Of a stretch of 64,000 nucleotides of DNA, positions 8,375 to 17,632 are shown piece after piece. Source of the stretch: Psychrobacter sp. TAE2020 (GTDB taxonomy: Bacteria > Pseudomonadota > Gammaproteobacteria > Pseudomonadales > Moraxellaceae). Numbering within the stretch: the stretch's first letter is position 1; every line of letters starts with the position of its first letter. A program made the position numbers and the translations under genes. The stretch is from the NCBI RefSeq assembly GCF_018919485.1, contig NZ_JAHLMU010000001.1:2973138-3037137 (forward strand), written 5' to 3'. A model generated the notes under the pieces. The model did not search any database. It was not told the origin of the DNA and saw nothing but the letters and a program-made list of their open reading frames with translations.

Positions 8375-10373
8375 TAAAAGCCTAAAAAGCTTGGAGTTGC
8401 GACAGCTACTTAGTATGGATTGCTACAAAGTGCCCGTATATCAGCGTAATTACGACTGGGCTGAGCCTCAAATTCAGCAGCTTATCGATGATATCCAAGA
8501 TTATTCAGAACAAAAGCACAAACCCAGTGAGTATTATATCGGTAGCTTAGTGGTACATGAGAAACCAGGATACTTTGAAATTCTTGATGGCCAACAGCGG
8601 TTTACGACATTAAGTTTATTAGCTTTCTATTTAAAGCATCGCTTACCTGACAGTTTTTTATGGTATGAAAAGCCAAACTTAGGGTTTGAGAGTCGTACTA
8701 AATCAGAAATGGCTATCAGTCAGCTTTTTAAGATTTTACTGCCAAATAAAAGCACTAAATACGATTCGCCTGAACATCTATCTGAACTAATAAGTGTGAT
8801 TGATACTAATAAAACTAACCCTTCAATATTAAATGGTTTTAGAGCTATAGACAGAGTAATTACTAGGAACTTTGCGGATCAGAAGCCTGAAGCGCTAAAA
8901 GAATTTAGTTCTTACTTGTTGGAAAGGGTAAAAATACTCCGTGTTTGTGTGCCCAAGAATACTGATGTTACTCATTATTTTGAAGTTATGAACAATCGAG
9001 GGGAGCAGTTAGAAAAACATGAAGTGGTAAAAGCTAACTTACTGTCTGCTGTCCAAAATGATACACAGGCTATGGCTACTATAAGTAAAGTTTGGCACGC
9101 TTGTGCGGACATGAGCCGTTATGTGCAAACAGGGTTTTTAGTTGATAATCGCGAAGCCATATTTGGAGCAGAGTCGACAGTTTTAGTAGTGAAAAGTTTC
9201 GATGACTTGACAGAGATAATTACTGTGCAAGGCGATGATTCTAGTCTAACAGATGGTTTTCTGTCTCTTACAGAATCACTTGCAGCAGGTCGAAAATTGC
9301 CAGTAAAAGAAGACAAAAGAAATAGCAATGATGATAATGATGAAGGTAAAGCGGAGCGGTTTAACAGTGTTATAGACTTTCCTAACTTTCTTATGCAAGC
9401 TCTTCGTATTTATCTAAAACCAGAATTATGTAAAGAGTTACCTGCCTTAGATGATAAAGCATTAATTGAAGCTTTCAAACAACATATAGGCAAGGATGTT
9501 CAAAAGGTTAAAGATTTTATTTTCACTTTACTTAGAATACGCTACTTATTCGATAACTATATCGTCAAGCGTGAGAGTACAAGTGGTAAAGAAGACTGGT
9601 CATTAAAACGTTACAAGTTTGATAAGATTAGCTCAAGCTATGTGAATAGTTTCGGAAAAGATGAAAGCTATAAGTCTAGTGCAAATTGGTCTTGTGCAAT
9701 GCTACTTTCCGCCTTTCATGTCTCCTATCCAACCAATTCTCGTAAAAACTGGCTATCGGCGGTATTGTATTGGTTAAGTGATAATGAACACTCAAAATTA
9801 ATTACTGCAGAAAATTATTTAGAGTTTTTAGAAAGCCTTGCTAAAAGCTTTATGGTTAATCGCTATTTAATAGCAGAGTCCAAAGAATATAAGGACTTTA
9901 TGTATGTTATAAATACAGCTAATCAATATGATGTAGCTTTTGAAGACCTAGATACGCTACTAAGTTATGGTCGTGTCAGAGTATTTGTATTTAATTACTT
10001 GGATTATTTATTATGGAAAGACGATAAATATTCTATAGATAAAAAAAATGTATTCAGGTTTAGTTTTAAAAACTCTGTTGAACACTTTTCACCTCAGACT
10101 TCTAGAATTAATGAAATACTAGATAAAACTCATCTGCATGGGTTTGGTAACTTATGTTTGATAGGGAGCAGTGAAAACTCGTCTTTAAGTAACGATATTC
10201 CTTATCAAAAAACGAAGATATTAGAAAGTCAGCGCAGTAAGATGGCGCCTCTTAGTTTAAAGCTTGAGTTAATGATGCAAACTTCTGAGAATAGTTGGGA
10301 CGTTAATACTATAGAATTACATGGAGATGACATGGTTAAAACTCTACAGAGAGGTATAGAGTTACCATTATAA
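8367..10373 (+). CDS. DUF262-DUF1524 protein, GmrSD-like restriction nuclease (668 aa)
   Basis: The N-terminal DUF262 shows VPVYQRNYDWAEPQIQQLI, YYIGSLVVHEK and the LDGQQRFTTLSLLAF (DGQQR) motif, then YFEVMNNRGEQLEKHEVVKAN. The C-terminus has the DUF1524 HNH-like nuclease hallmark VEHFSPQ (His573, Pro576) followed by FGNLCLIGSSENSSLSN, equivalent to the family's LGNLxLLxxxxNSxxSN. It therefore joins NTPase and nuclease domains as in GmrSD, BrxU and SspE-type effectors, which cut modified phage DNA. With the upstream DUF262-only protein it forms a two-gene unit like TgvA/TgvB. The long middle region (about 230-560) is not recognised and could be the target-reading part. Substrate unknown. Confidence 0.82.
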   Translation: MDNKSLKSLELRQLLSMDCYKVPVYQRNYDWAEPQIQQLIDDIQDYSEQKHKPSEYYIGSLVVHEKPGYFEILDGQQRFTTLSLLAFYLKHRLPDSFLWYEKPNLGFESRTKSEMAISQLFKILLPNKSTKYDSPEHLSELISVIDTNKTNPSILNGFRAIDRVITRNFADQKPEALKEFSSYLLERVKILRVCVPKNTDVTHYFEVMNNRGEQLEKHEVVKANLLSAVQNDTQAMATISKVWHACADMSRYVQTGFLVDNREAIFGAESTVLVVKSFDDLTEIITVQGDDSSLTDGFLSLTESLAAGRKLPVKEDKRNSNDDNDEGKAERFNSVIDFPNFLMQALRIYLKPELCKELPALDDKALIEAFKQHIGKDVQKVKDFIFTLLRIRYLFDNYIVKRESTSGKEDWSLKRYKFDKISSSYVNSFGKDESYKSSANWSCAMLLSAFHVSYPTNSRKNWLSAVLYWLSDNEHSKLITAENYLEFLESLAKSFMVNRYLIAESKEYKDFMYVINTANQYDVAFEDLDTLLSYGRVRVFVFNYLDYLLWKDDKYSIDKKNVFRFSFKNSVEHFSPQTSRINEILDKTHLHGFGNLCLIGSSENSSLSNDIPYQKTKILESQRSKMAPLSLKLELMMQTSENSWDVNTIELHGDDMVKTLQRGIELPL

Positions 10374-10408
10374 ATGCAACCTTATGCAATAAATTTGTTG
10401 AAGTGTAA

Positions 10409-10555
10409 GATAGCGTTTGTCTAAAGGACTGGAATGGGTCGAGTGAGGCATGGGTAATGATTAATGAAGATATAATGGCAGATAAAATCCTAAAAGAAAT
10501 GGATAGCATTTTTAATGTGCTAAAAGATAGTGGCTGTTTTAATGAAAAGGAGTAA
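10409..10555 (+). pseudogene. Short open frame, possible gene remnant after the DUF262 pair
   Basis: A frame open from a stop at 10406 to a TAA at 10553-10555, with an ATG at 10457 giving 32 residues (MINEDIMADKILKEMDSIFN and on). The composition is protein-like and the reading extends upstream of the ATG (LKDWNGSSEAWV), suggesting the tail of a lost gene. No family recognised. A minus-strand frame overlapping this area (10336-10590) looks less protein-like. Confidence 0.3.
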
Positions 10556-10621
10556 AAGTTTTCGCTGCTGCAATCGAACGACCCTTTCATTCTTAATAAT
10601 AAACAACCAACAGCAAAATAT

Positions 10622-10655
10622 AAAAAAGCCAGACACCATAAGTATCTGACTTTTT
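10622..10655 (-). terminator. Rho-independent terminator of the M20 hydrolase gene
   Basis: Inverted repeat with arms AAAAAGYCAGAYAC / GTRTCTGRCTTTTT around a short loop. The T-run is present in both directions, so it may be bidirectional between the converging defence genes and the hydrolase. Confidence 0.7.
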
Positions 10656-10736
10656 ATAATTGTTTAGCTGATCCTAACACTCGTCTTCCTAAGATAAAGT
10701 TAGTTCAGCCTAAAGTTTTAACTCAACGGTTAAGGG

Positions 10737-12032
10737 TTACTTTTTCATTGCCAGATAGTCTACTGCTAATTGGCTAAGAGCTTTAGTACCCACCTTAAAT
10801 GAGGATTCATCGGCATAAAAGTAAGGGGAGTGGTTAGTAGGTGCTTTGCTAGCATCTTGTCCCACTGGCGTTCCCCCTAAGAACACAAACAAACCAGGGA
10901 CTTCGTTGGCATAAAATGAGAAATCTTCAGAACCTGTTAATTTAGAGACTTCAATGACGTTATTTTTACCGGCTACGTTTTGTAAGGTAGGTAACATTTT
11001 AGTCGTTAACTCTGGATTGTTGATAGTGACTGGATAACCCTCGATGATTTTAACGTCTGCTTCTGCACCTGAAGATTTTGCTATATAAGTCGCGGTGGTT
11101 TTAATTTTTTCAAATATCTGTTGGCGATTATCCATATCAAAATTACGAATAGTGCCTATCATGTCAACTTTATCAGGAATGATATTATCACGTACGCCGC
11201 CTTGTATTTTACCGAACGAGACAATAGCAGGCTCTTTAGTGATATCAATTTGACGGCTGACGATATGGTTCATACCAGTCACAATTTGCGCTGCTGCGGC
11301 AATAGGATCAACCCCGCCCCAAGGTGCTGAGCCATGAGTTTGCTTACCATTCACTGTGATCTCAAAAGTGTCTACACTAGCCATGATAGGACCACTGCGA
11401 TAACCAATTTGGCCGCTGTTTAGGCTCGACATAATGTGCAGTCCAAAGGCTACGTCTGGCTTATATTTTTTGAATATACCTTGTTTTAACATTAGCTCAG
11501 CGCCGCCTTGTTCTCCTTCTGGAGCACCTTCTTCAGCTGGCTGAAACACAAACATAATGTTGCCATGCAACTCGTTTTTTACCCCTGCTAGTACTTCAGC
11601 GGCCCCCATTAGCATAGCCACGTGAGTATCATGTCCGCAGGCATGCATCACGCCTACCTCTGATCCTTGATAGATAGCCGTTTTGGTTGATTTAAAAGAC
11701 ACATCTGTTTTTTCGGTAACAGGCAGCGCATCCATATCGGCCCGAAGCATCACAGTAGGCCCTGGTTTTGACCCTTTTAAGATACCTACAACCCCAGTGT
11801 AGGCTATGCCGGTTTCAACTTCCATCCCTAGAGATTTCAGGTGTTTGGCAACAATGGCCGCAGTACGAGTTTCTCTATTACTGAGTTCGGGATTTGAATG
11901 TAAATCACGACGCCACTCAATGACTTTTTTTTCTACTTTTTTGGCCTCTTTATCGACATTGATGGTAGCGTTAGCACTAAACGTGCTGCAGGCAACACAG
12001 CCGATAGCTAATGATAATAAAGCTCTTTTCAT
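10737..12032 (-). CDS. Exported M20 family amidohydrolase (amino-acid N-acyl hydrolase / hippurate hydrolase type)
   Basis: Zinc peptidase-like amidohydrolase of the M20D group that removes acyl groups from N-acyl amino acids. Seen: a cleavable signal peptide (about residues 1-22, ending SANA), LRADMDALPVTE, the metal-binding MHACGHDTHVAMLMGAAE, the catalytic QPAEEG, a dimerisation domain in the middle, and GSEDFSFY near the end. Length 431, usual for the family plus a signal. The start is supported by a purine-rich AAGGAAG upstream. The signal peptide suggests a periplasmic enzyme; the exact substrate cannot be told. Confidence 0.85.
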   Translation of the reverse strand: MKRALLSLAIGCVACSTFSANATINVDKEAKKVEKKVIEWRRDLHSNPELSNRETRTAAIVAKHLKSLGMEVETGIAYTGVVGILKGSKPGPTVMLRADMDALPVTEKTDVSFKSTKTAIYQGSEVGVMHACGHDTHVAMLMGAAEVLAGVKNELHGNIMFVFQPAEEGAPEGEQGGAELMLKQGIFKKYKPDVAFGLHIMSSLNSGQIGYRSGPIMASVDTFEITVNGKQTHGSAPWGGVDPIAAAAQIVTGMNHIVSRQIDITKEPAIVSFGKIQGGVRDNIIPDKVDMIGTIRNFDMDNRQQIFEKIKTTATYIAKSSGAEADVKIIEGYPVTINNPELTTKMLPTLQNVAGKNNVIEVSKLTGSEDFSFYANEVPGLFVFLGGTPVGQDASKAPTNHSPYFYADESSFKVGTKALSQLAVDYLAMKK

Positions 12033-12264
12033 ATGTTTTCCTTCCTTGGTTGGTTGGCTCTTGATTGGCGCTCGAGTTAAAAGCTTAGTATTGTTTACTA
12101 TATATTGAGGTTAAAGAACTTAGTGAGGAGGTTATGGCGTATCGATTACGCTATGCTAGCCTTAATTAGCAACAATTAAGGCTCGGCTATAATGTTAACA
12201 ATTTGATGGTCATATGTATTGAAAGAATTTAAATATTTACAGTGAAATCTATATAGGATTACTT

Positions 12265-12682
12265 ATGAATGACAGTCTATTTGATGACTTTGTGCAAGCA
12301 CCAAGATAGTGTTTACCCACAAGTTATAGTAGAACTAACCTAAGGGCGCAAACGCTCGCATTGGATGTGGTTTGTTTTTCCGCAGCTTTTAGGATTAGGT
12401 CATAGTGCTATGGCTAGACGTTTTGCTTTAGACAGCCTAGCGCAAGTACAAGCCTATTTGCAGCATGAAGTACTTAGTGGGCGATTATTGCAGTGTGCTG
12501 AGCTTTTGTTAACTCATTCTGACAAAGGCACTTTAGAAATTTTCTGTAGCCCAGATAACTTAAAGTTGCATTCTTCATTAACGCTATTTGCTTTAGCAGC
12601 TAGTAAAGGCTCTGTTTTTGAGCAGCTGTTGCAGCAGTTCTTTGCAGGATCATATGATAAGAGAACCCTAGACTTGTTATGA
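12265..12682 (+). pseudogene. DUF1810 family gene, disrupted by a frameshift and a nonsense codon
   Basis: Translating piecewise recovers a DUF1810 protein: MNDSLFDDFVQA from the ATG at 12265, then, one base later, QDSVYPQVIVELT, then a TAA at 12341-12343, then GRKRSHWMWFVFPQLLGLG and a full C-terminal part to 12682. One extra C at about 12301 and one stop codon therefore break it. The surviving 105-codon frame from 12365 lacks the conserved N-terminal segment. DUF1810 function is poorly defined; the gene is non-functional as read unless sequence errors are involved. Confidence 0.85.
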
Positions 12683-13031
12683 CAATAATAAAGTGCTATA
12701 ACCAAATATAGCTATTTTTTAATTAGAGCATATTGACCCTTCACAAGTAGACAGTGCTGATAGCTAAAATTACTTTAGTTTAAGTAAAAATCGGATGCAG
12801 ATGCTTGGGCTAGCTTTTATAACGGATAGAGTGATGTTAGCATCAATCCAACAGGCCAACAGATAAAAACAAGAACAGGACTTTTTTGCCGCTACTTTAT
12901 TAAAACCATTCCCTTATAAGACTCGTCTAGAGAGTTTTAACTGACTACTGTTATAAAATCAGCGCCTAAAAATAGTCTCTGCTAGAAAGGTGTCAGTGTT
13001 GTGGTCGAAGGTTCAACATGCTCTAGTACTA
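12683..13031. other. Intergenic between the DUF1810 relic and the cytochrome operon
   Basis: 349 A/T-rich bases. No credible ORF, RNA gene or strong terminator seen, although the minus-strand operon ends here and should have one. Confidence 0.4.
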
Positions 13032-13679
13032 TTATTCGCTCGGATCAGCGCCCGGCGGGAACTCATGACGTAGCTGGGCGACATCAGCAGCAGTGACAGT
13101 GTCAGTAAAGCCATTTAAATCGCTATGCACATACTGAGTAACCGCTGCTATTTGCTGATCATTCATCATGCTGTGAAAGGAGGGCATACCACGCAGGCCA
13201 TTAATGACCACACTGATGATATAGTGTTTTGATAGCATCTTGCTGTTGTTAGCTAGCGGTGGATAATAGCCCGCCCCTTGTGCTCCTTTGCCGTCAGCCA
13301 TATGACAGCCTGCACAAGAATCGTCATAGAGCTTTTTACCATCAGTACTAAAAAACCCAGTTTTGCCTTGTAAGCTACCTTCGAATTTGATTAACCAAGG
13401 TTGCAAGTCAACATCTTCTGCCATTGTCGGTAGCGAGCTGACATCGACAATATTGCCCCGTGGCTCTCTGAGCTCTTCTTTAGAGCTATAAACTGCGCCC
13501 CAAGCCCCATTATTACGACTGGCTTGATTATCAAACCTCACTTGCGTAGCTTGTAGATCGGCTAGGGTAGCAGTGCTAGGAGCCGTTTGGTCTTTGCTAT
13601 AGCGACTACAGCCCGATAAGGTGGTGACACCTAACCCTACTATTATTATAGATGTAACAAGCAAGTTTGGTTTTATCAT
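13032..13679 (-). CDS. Lipoprotein monoheme cytochrome c, amine oxidase partner
   Basis: A small c-type cytochrome: CAGCH heme-binding motif in YDDSCAGCHMADGKGAQ, with RGMPSFHSMM downstream supplying a likely axial Met. The N-terminus is a lipoprotein signal with lipobox LSGC, so it is probably membrane-anchored in the periplasm. The ATG at 13679 (MIKPNLL) is chosen over one at 13709 because of an upstream GGGGAGA and because it gives a proper signal peptide. Last gene of the minus-strand group yceI - triheme cytochrome - amine oxidase - this gene, 71 bases after the oxidase stop. Likely receives electrons from the flavoprotein (inference). Confidence 0.85.
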   Translation of the reverse strand: MIKPNLLVTSIIIVGLGVTTLSGCSRYSKDQTAPSTATLADLQATQVRFDNQASRNNGAWGAVYSSKEELREPRGNIVDVSSLPTMAEDVDLQPWLIKFEGSLQGKTGFFSTDGKKLYDDSCAGCHMADGKGAQGAGYYPPLANNSKMLSKHYIISVVINGLRGMPSFHSMMNDQQIAAVTQYVHSDLNGFTDTVTAADVAQLRHEFPPGADPSE

Positions 13680-13750
13680 CTCTATCTCCCCTTCTAAGGC
13701 CTCTATCATTGAGTCAATATTGCTTTTTAGCTAAGGGCTACTACTGACTA

Positions 13751-15352
13751 CTAGCCAATACTTTTTGCGCGTTGATGCAAACGGGTGGCAGCATCCATGC
13801 CAGATAGTATTGCCCCTTCCTGCCAAGCTGGAATATGCGAGCAGTGCTCGCCTGCCAAGACGATACGATGATCGATAGCACACAAAGTATTGTAATACTG
13901 ATCACGACTTGACTCACTCCAGATACCATAACAGCCGAGTACCCATGGGATACGATGCCAAGCTACCGAAGTACCAGAGCGGAACTCTTTAGGATATTGT
14001 GGATGAATGTATTTGCCATATTGCAGTGCTGCATCGATGCGCTGTTTAGGATTGAGACTGTTAAATTTATAAGACGCCTCACCAAATCCATAAGCACCTA
14101 GTAGCACTCCTGAGCCAGTAGTAAACATATCTTGTGAAGGATAAGATATCTGGGTAATGGGCATATCGGTATAGCTGATACCGCCATAAATCCACTCGTC
14201 CTCTTCCCAAAATCGACGTTTAAATTCTAAGCCTACTTTATAGGAGGTGTCATAAGGGACGGCTGCCATGGCTTGTTTCATCGGTGCTGAAACATTGATG
14301 TCTATTTGGGTCAACACTGACAATGGAATGGTACAAATACACCAATCGGCACGTACGGTTTTTGCTAGTCCATCAAGATTATTGCTATCGACATAATCGA
14401 CGCTGACACCGCTATCATCCTGCTCAATTTTGGTAACTTTTGCATTGAATTCGATCATATCACGGCATTCACGAGTGAAGGCGTCACCAATCTTTCCCAT
14501 ACCACCGACTGGCTGAAACATCGCTGGTTGATGAACCTGAACAGTATAATTATTATAAATATCGGCCCACATTCCTGAATTCAGTAATTTGTCTCTAGGT
14601 ATCGGTGTCGATGGCTGAGCATCTGGCATCAAACCGCCACCCGGATAGACACTATAGCCACGGTGCTTACTAGTTTCGTGGCTCTTGACATAACGGTAAT
14701 TATTATCGAGGACACCCCAGCCTTTTAGACCTTCTAACAGCTTTTCTTTATCCTCTTTATTGACAGCATTATCAAGGCTACCGACATTCACCGCTTTAGA
14801 TAGCAGCTCTGAGACATAACCACGGATATCGCTTTGTACTTCGCCTAGACGCTGCGGTGCGCCATTGAAATGATTGGTACGGTGTAAGTAGGCACGATCG
14901 TTAGTTTGAATAAACGGTTGTAAGGCAACGCCAAACTTCTTGCAATAGTGAAATACTGCGTAATGGTGAACGGGTAGGCGCCAAGGTCCGCCATTGAAGT
15001 AGTTGCCCTTTTTAAAGTCACAACTAACCTCGCTACCGCCTAACTCAGTATATTTATCACCACTATTGAGCGTCCAACTGCGGCCACCACCACGATTTTG
15101 GAACTCAAGTACAGTTACTTTATAGCCTGCTTTACGTAGCTCATAAGCAGCGGTAAGGCCAGCCAAACCAGCGCCAAGTATGACGATACTAGCACCAGCA
15201 GGCGCGCCTTTTAATTCAATCTGGGTTTTAAAACTAGACTCAGCAGCAAACCCTAGCGTAGTCATCGCCTGATACATAGCGGTTGCCCCAGCCGTTTTAC
15301 CGATCATCGCTAGCAATTGCCGCCGTGTGGGCGCTTGGAATAGGTCGTTCAT
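13751..15352 (-). CDS. Tat-exported flavin amine oxidase/dehydrogenase
   Basis: FAD-dependent amine oxidoreductase of the monoamine oxidase superfamily. Seen: a twin-arginine signal (TRRQLLAM, Arg10-Arg11) with a hydrophobic stretch after it, the dinucleotide fold ILGAGLAGLTAAYEL at about 58-72, the RGGGRSW motif near 87-93, and a C-terminal FAD block AGEHCSHIPAWQEGAILSG. Length 533. It lies between two cytochrome c genes on the same strand (47 and 71 bases away), which suggests that cytochrome c rather than oxygen takes the electrons. The amine substrate is unknown. Tat export fits folding with FAD in the cytoplasm. Confidence 0.88.
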   Translation of the reverse strand: MNDLFQAPTRRQLLAMIGKTAGATAMYQAMTTLGFAAESSFKTQIELKGAPAGASIVILGAGLAGLTAAYELRKAGYKVTVLEFQNRGGGRSWTLNSGDKYTELGGSEVSCDFKKGNYFNGGPWRLPVHHYAVFHYCKKFGVALQPFIQTNDRAYLHRTNHFNGAPQRLGEVQSDIRGYVSELLSKAVNVGSLDNAVNKEDKEKLLEGLKGWGVLDNNYRYVKSHETSKHRGYSVYPGGGLMPDAQPSTPIPRDKLLNSGMWADIYNNYTVQVHQPAMFQPVGGMGKIGDAFTRECRDMIEFNAKVTKIEQDDSGVSVDYVDSNNLDGLAKTVRADWCICTIPLSVLTQIDINVSAPMKQAMAAVPYDTSYKVGLEFKRRFWEEDEWIYGGISYTDMPITQISYPSQDMFTTGSGVLLGAYGFGEASYKFNSLNPKQRIDAALQYGKYIHPQYPKEFRSGTSVAWHRIPWVLGCYGIWSESSRDQYYNTLCAIDHRIVLAGEHCSHIPAWQEGAILSGMDAATRLHQRAKSIG

Positions 15353-15399
15353 TGTTTATCCTTGTTATAGAGCATTCGTCCATGACTGCAAATACTGAC

Positions 15400-16797
15400 T
15401 TATTTCATTACTTTTTTGACCTCATCAGCAGTGACTTTACTGCTTTGCAGACCACCCATGTTCACTCGCACATAATTGGTAATATCAGCAATCTGCGCAT
15501 GAGTTAATTCTTTAGCGAAGCCAGGCATTTTTGGAGCAGTATTTAGCGCCCCTTTAGCGCCATAAGCGATGACGTTAATCAAAGCATCAGGTTTGGCTCG
15601 GCGGAGGCTACTAAGACCGACGATAGAAGCGTAACGGGCATCGGGTTGGGCGTAGCCATCTACGCCATGACAACTGGCGCAAGCGACAAGATATAGTGAC
15701 TTTGGCGAGCTGCTATCAGTAGGATTATTAGTAGCGCTATCAGCAGTATTAATTTTTGCCTTAGTGTTGGCTAAAGTTTGAGCCAAATAGTCTTGTTGTT
15801 CTATCAAATTATAACTAATAGAGCTACTCACTGGACTTGGTAAGCGTGCAACATTCACAGGTAGCAAGTAGTCGTCGGTTTCAATAGCAGGAACCACTTT
15901 TAAGTAAGCGGCCATCGCAGCCAAATCTTCATCGGTTAGATAACGAGTGCTATGGGCCACTGCTTCGGCCATTGGTCCACCAGCATAAGCGCGTTTATCC
16001 AACATGCCAGTACGGAGATAAGTGACAATATCTTGCTCGCTCCAGCGCCCGATGCCACTGTTGTTATCAGGAGTAATATTGGGTGCGTACCATTTACCCA
16101 GTGGCGCACCAGATAGATATTTTTTCTTATTTAAACCTTGAGTAAGATTGCGCGGCGTATGACAAGTACCACAGTGCTCAGCATTATTAACGAGATATTC
16201 GCCACGTTGCTGGGTTGTAGTGAGCCCTAAGCGATTGTCAGTAGAGGGTACGTTGATCAGATTCCATGCCAACATCAAAGTGCGGATATTTAGCGGAAAC
16301 GGTAGGTGAGTGGTTTTTTCAGGGGCGACTTCTACAGGAGGTACGGTTTGGAAATAAGCGAATAGCGCTTTGATATCTTCGTCGCTCATACCGTGATAGG
16401 ACGGATAGGGCATAGCTGGATAAATCTGATGATTAGGCGCACGGCCTTTTTGTAGCGCTTTTTTTAGATCTGCTTCAGTATAGTTGCCGATGCCATAGAG
16501 CTTAGAAGGGCTAATATTGGTTGAGTAAATATTGCCAATAGGCGTTTCAATCGCCACGCCGCCAGTATAGTCTTCGCGATGACAAGCCATACAGTCAGCA
16601 GTGCGCGCCACATAAGCACCACGATTTGCTAAATCGCTATTGGCTGGACTGACATTAGGTAGGCTAATAGCTGGGCTAGTAGTGAGCAAACTCGTATTAG
16701 AAAGGCTTAGGCTGAGAGAGCTTGCGCTATCAGCCAGCGCAGCACTGGATACTATACTAAGTACCATTGCTGACAAGAGTGCAGAAAGTGCAGTCAT
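15400..16797 (-). CDS. Triheme cytochrome c (alcohol/gluconate dehydrogenase subunit type)
   Basis: Three c-type heme motifs: CMACH at residues 69-73, CGTCH at 209-213 and CASCH at 373-377, each followed by the expected helix pattern. The first two domains match the membrane-associated cytochrome subunit of gluconate and alcohol dehydrogenases (GNIYSTNISPSKLYGIGNYT, KWYAPNITPDNNSGIGRW). An N-terminal signal peptide ends near AALA. It probably carries electrons from the amine-oxidising flavoprotein encoded next in the operon to quinone or a terminal oxidase. The Ser/Asn-rich linker before domain 3 is in keeping with this genome. Confidence 0.88.
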   Translation of the reverse strand: MTALSALLSAMVLSIVSSAALADSASSLSLSLSNTSLLTTSPAISLPNVSPANSDLANRGAYVARTADCMACHREDYTGGVAIETPIGNIYSTNISPSKLYGIGNYTEADLKKALQKGRAPNHQIYPAMPYPSYHGMSDEDIKALFAYFQTVPPVEVAPEKTTHLPFPLNIRTLMLAWNLINVPSTDNRLGLTTTQQRGEYLVNNAEHCGTCHTPRNLTQGLNKKKYLSGAPLGKWYAPNITPDNNSGIGRWSEQDIVTYLRTGMLDKRAYAGGPMAEAVAHSTRYLTDEDLAAMAAYLKVVPAIETDDYLLPVNVARLPSPVSSSISYNLIEQQDYLAQTLANTKAKINTADSATNNPTDSSSPKSLYLVACASCHGVDGYAQPDARYASIVGLSSLRRAKPDALINVIAYGAKGALNTAPKMPGFAKELTHAQIADITNYVRVNMGGLQSSKVTADEVKKVMK

Positions 16798-16853
16798 AAT
16801 ATCCTTATAAAACTGGCTAGTACTACGATGTTGATGTTGTTACTGTAATAAAG

Positions 16854-17444
16854 CTATTGTCTAACTGCTTTGACTTGAATGTTTAAAGTGAGGCCTTTAG
16901 TAATACCAAATAAAGTGTATTTCTTAATATTCCATTTGGTGCGATCAATAGTAGCGGTAAAACTACCCGCACAGACATCTTTATTAATCGTAGTGCTCAA
17001 AGCACAGTTGAACTTAGTGGCCTTTAAGCTAATAGGGTGAGTCTCACCATGCAAAGTAAGGTTACCGTCAATTTGGGTAACCTGTGCACCTAGTTTGTTA
17101 TGGTTAAAGTGCCATTGGGTTGAGGTAAAAGTAGCAGAGGGAAAGCGCTGCGTATCAAAAAAATCTGCACTAGTGAGCTTCAGATTAAAAGCTTTATTAC
17201 CAGTATCTAAAGATATTATAGGAATAATAAGGGCGATACTGCCGGTTCTTAATAGTGCATCGTATTGCAGCTGACCCTTAACGTTATAAAAGCCGCCAGC
17301 AGTGACAGAAGTTTTCAGATTATCAATAGCGAAGCGTACGTGAGTTTGATTAGAGTCAATGACATAGTTGGCAGCATGACTATTGCTAAGACTAGTTAGC
17401 ATTACTACCAGCATCGCTAATCGCTTACCCAATAGTCCTACCAT
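16854..17444 (-). CDS. YceI-family periplasmic lipid-binding-like protein
   Basis: A 196-residue exported protein with signal peptide ending at SHA, then the YceI lipocalin-like pattern: YVIDSNQTHVRFAIDNL, GGFYNVKGQLQYD, FFDTQRFPSATFTSTQW, GNLTLHGETHPISL and DRTKWNIKKY. The family forms a beta-barrel that binds polyprenyl molecules such as ubiquinone precursors. It is the first gene of the group that continues into the cytochrome and amine oxidase genes (56-base gap), so a role near quinone electron transfer is possible. Two Cys (CALS, VCAG) could form a disulfide. Confidence 0.85.
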   Translation of the reverse strand: MVGLLGKRLAMLVVMLTSLSNSHAANYVIDSNQTHVRFAIDNLKTSVTAGGFYNVKGQLQYDALLRTGSIALIIPIISLDTGNKAFNLKLTSADFFDTQRFPSATFTSTQWHFNHNKLGAQVTQIDGNLTLHGETHPISLKATKFNCALSTTINKDVCAGSFTATIDRTKWNIKKYTLFGITKGLTLNIQVKAVRQ

Positions 17445-17632
17445 AGCTATATTCCATTATTAATGTTTTATACACTAAGTACTTTGTTGCTGAAAGTAGG
17501 CTTTATTATTTATCAACGATAAAAATTGTACTGTTAATCATTTTATATACTATTTTTCAAGGGTTTAGTAGCTATATTTTATAATATTATGATTGTTTTG
17601 CTTTTGGCTTTGTAAGCTAGCTACTAGTCATA

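Noticed and set aside
10336..10590. 84-codon minus-strand ORF over the end of the DUF262-DUF1524 gene
   Set aside because: Overlaps a well-supported gene and has a shadow-like composition; no ribosome site or family.
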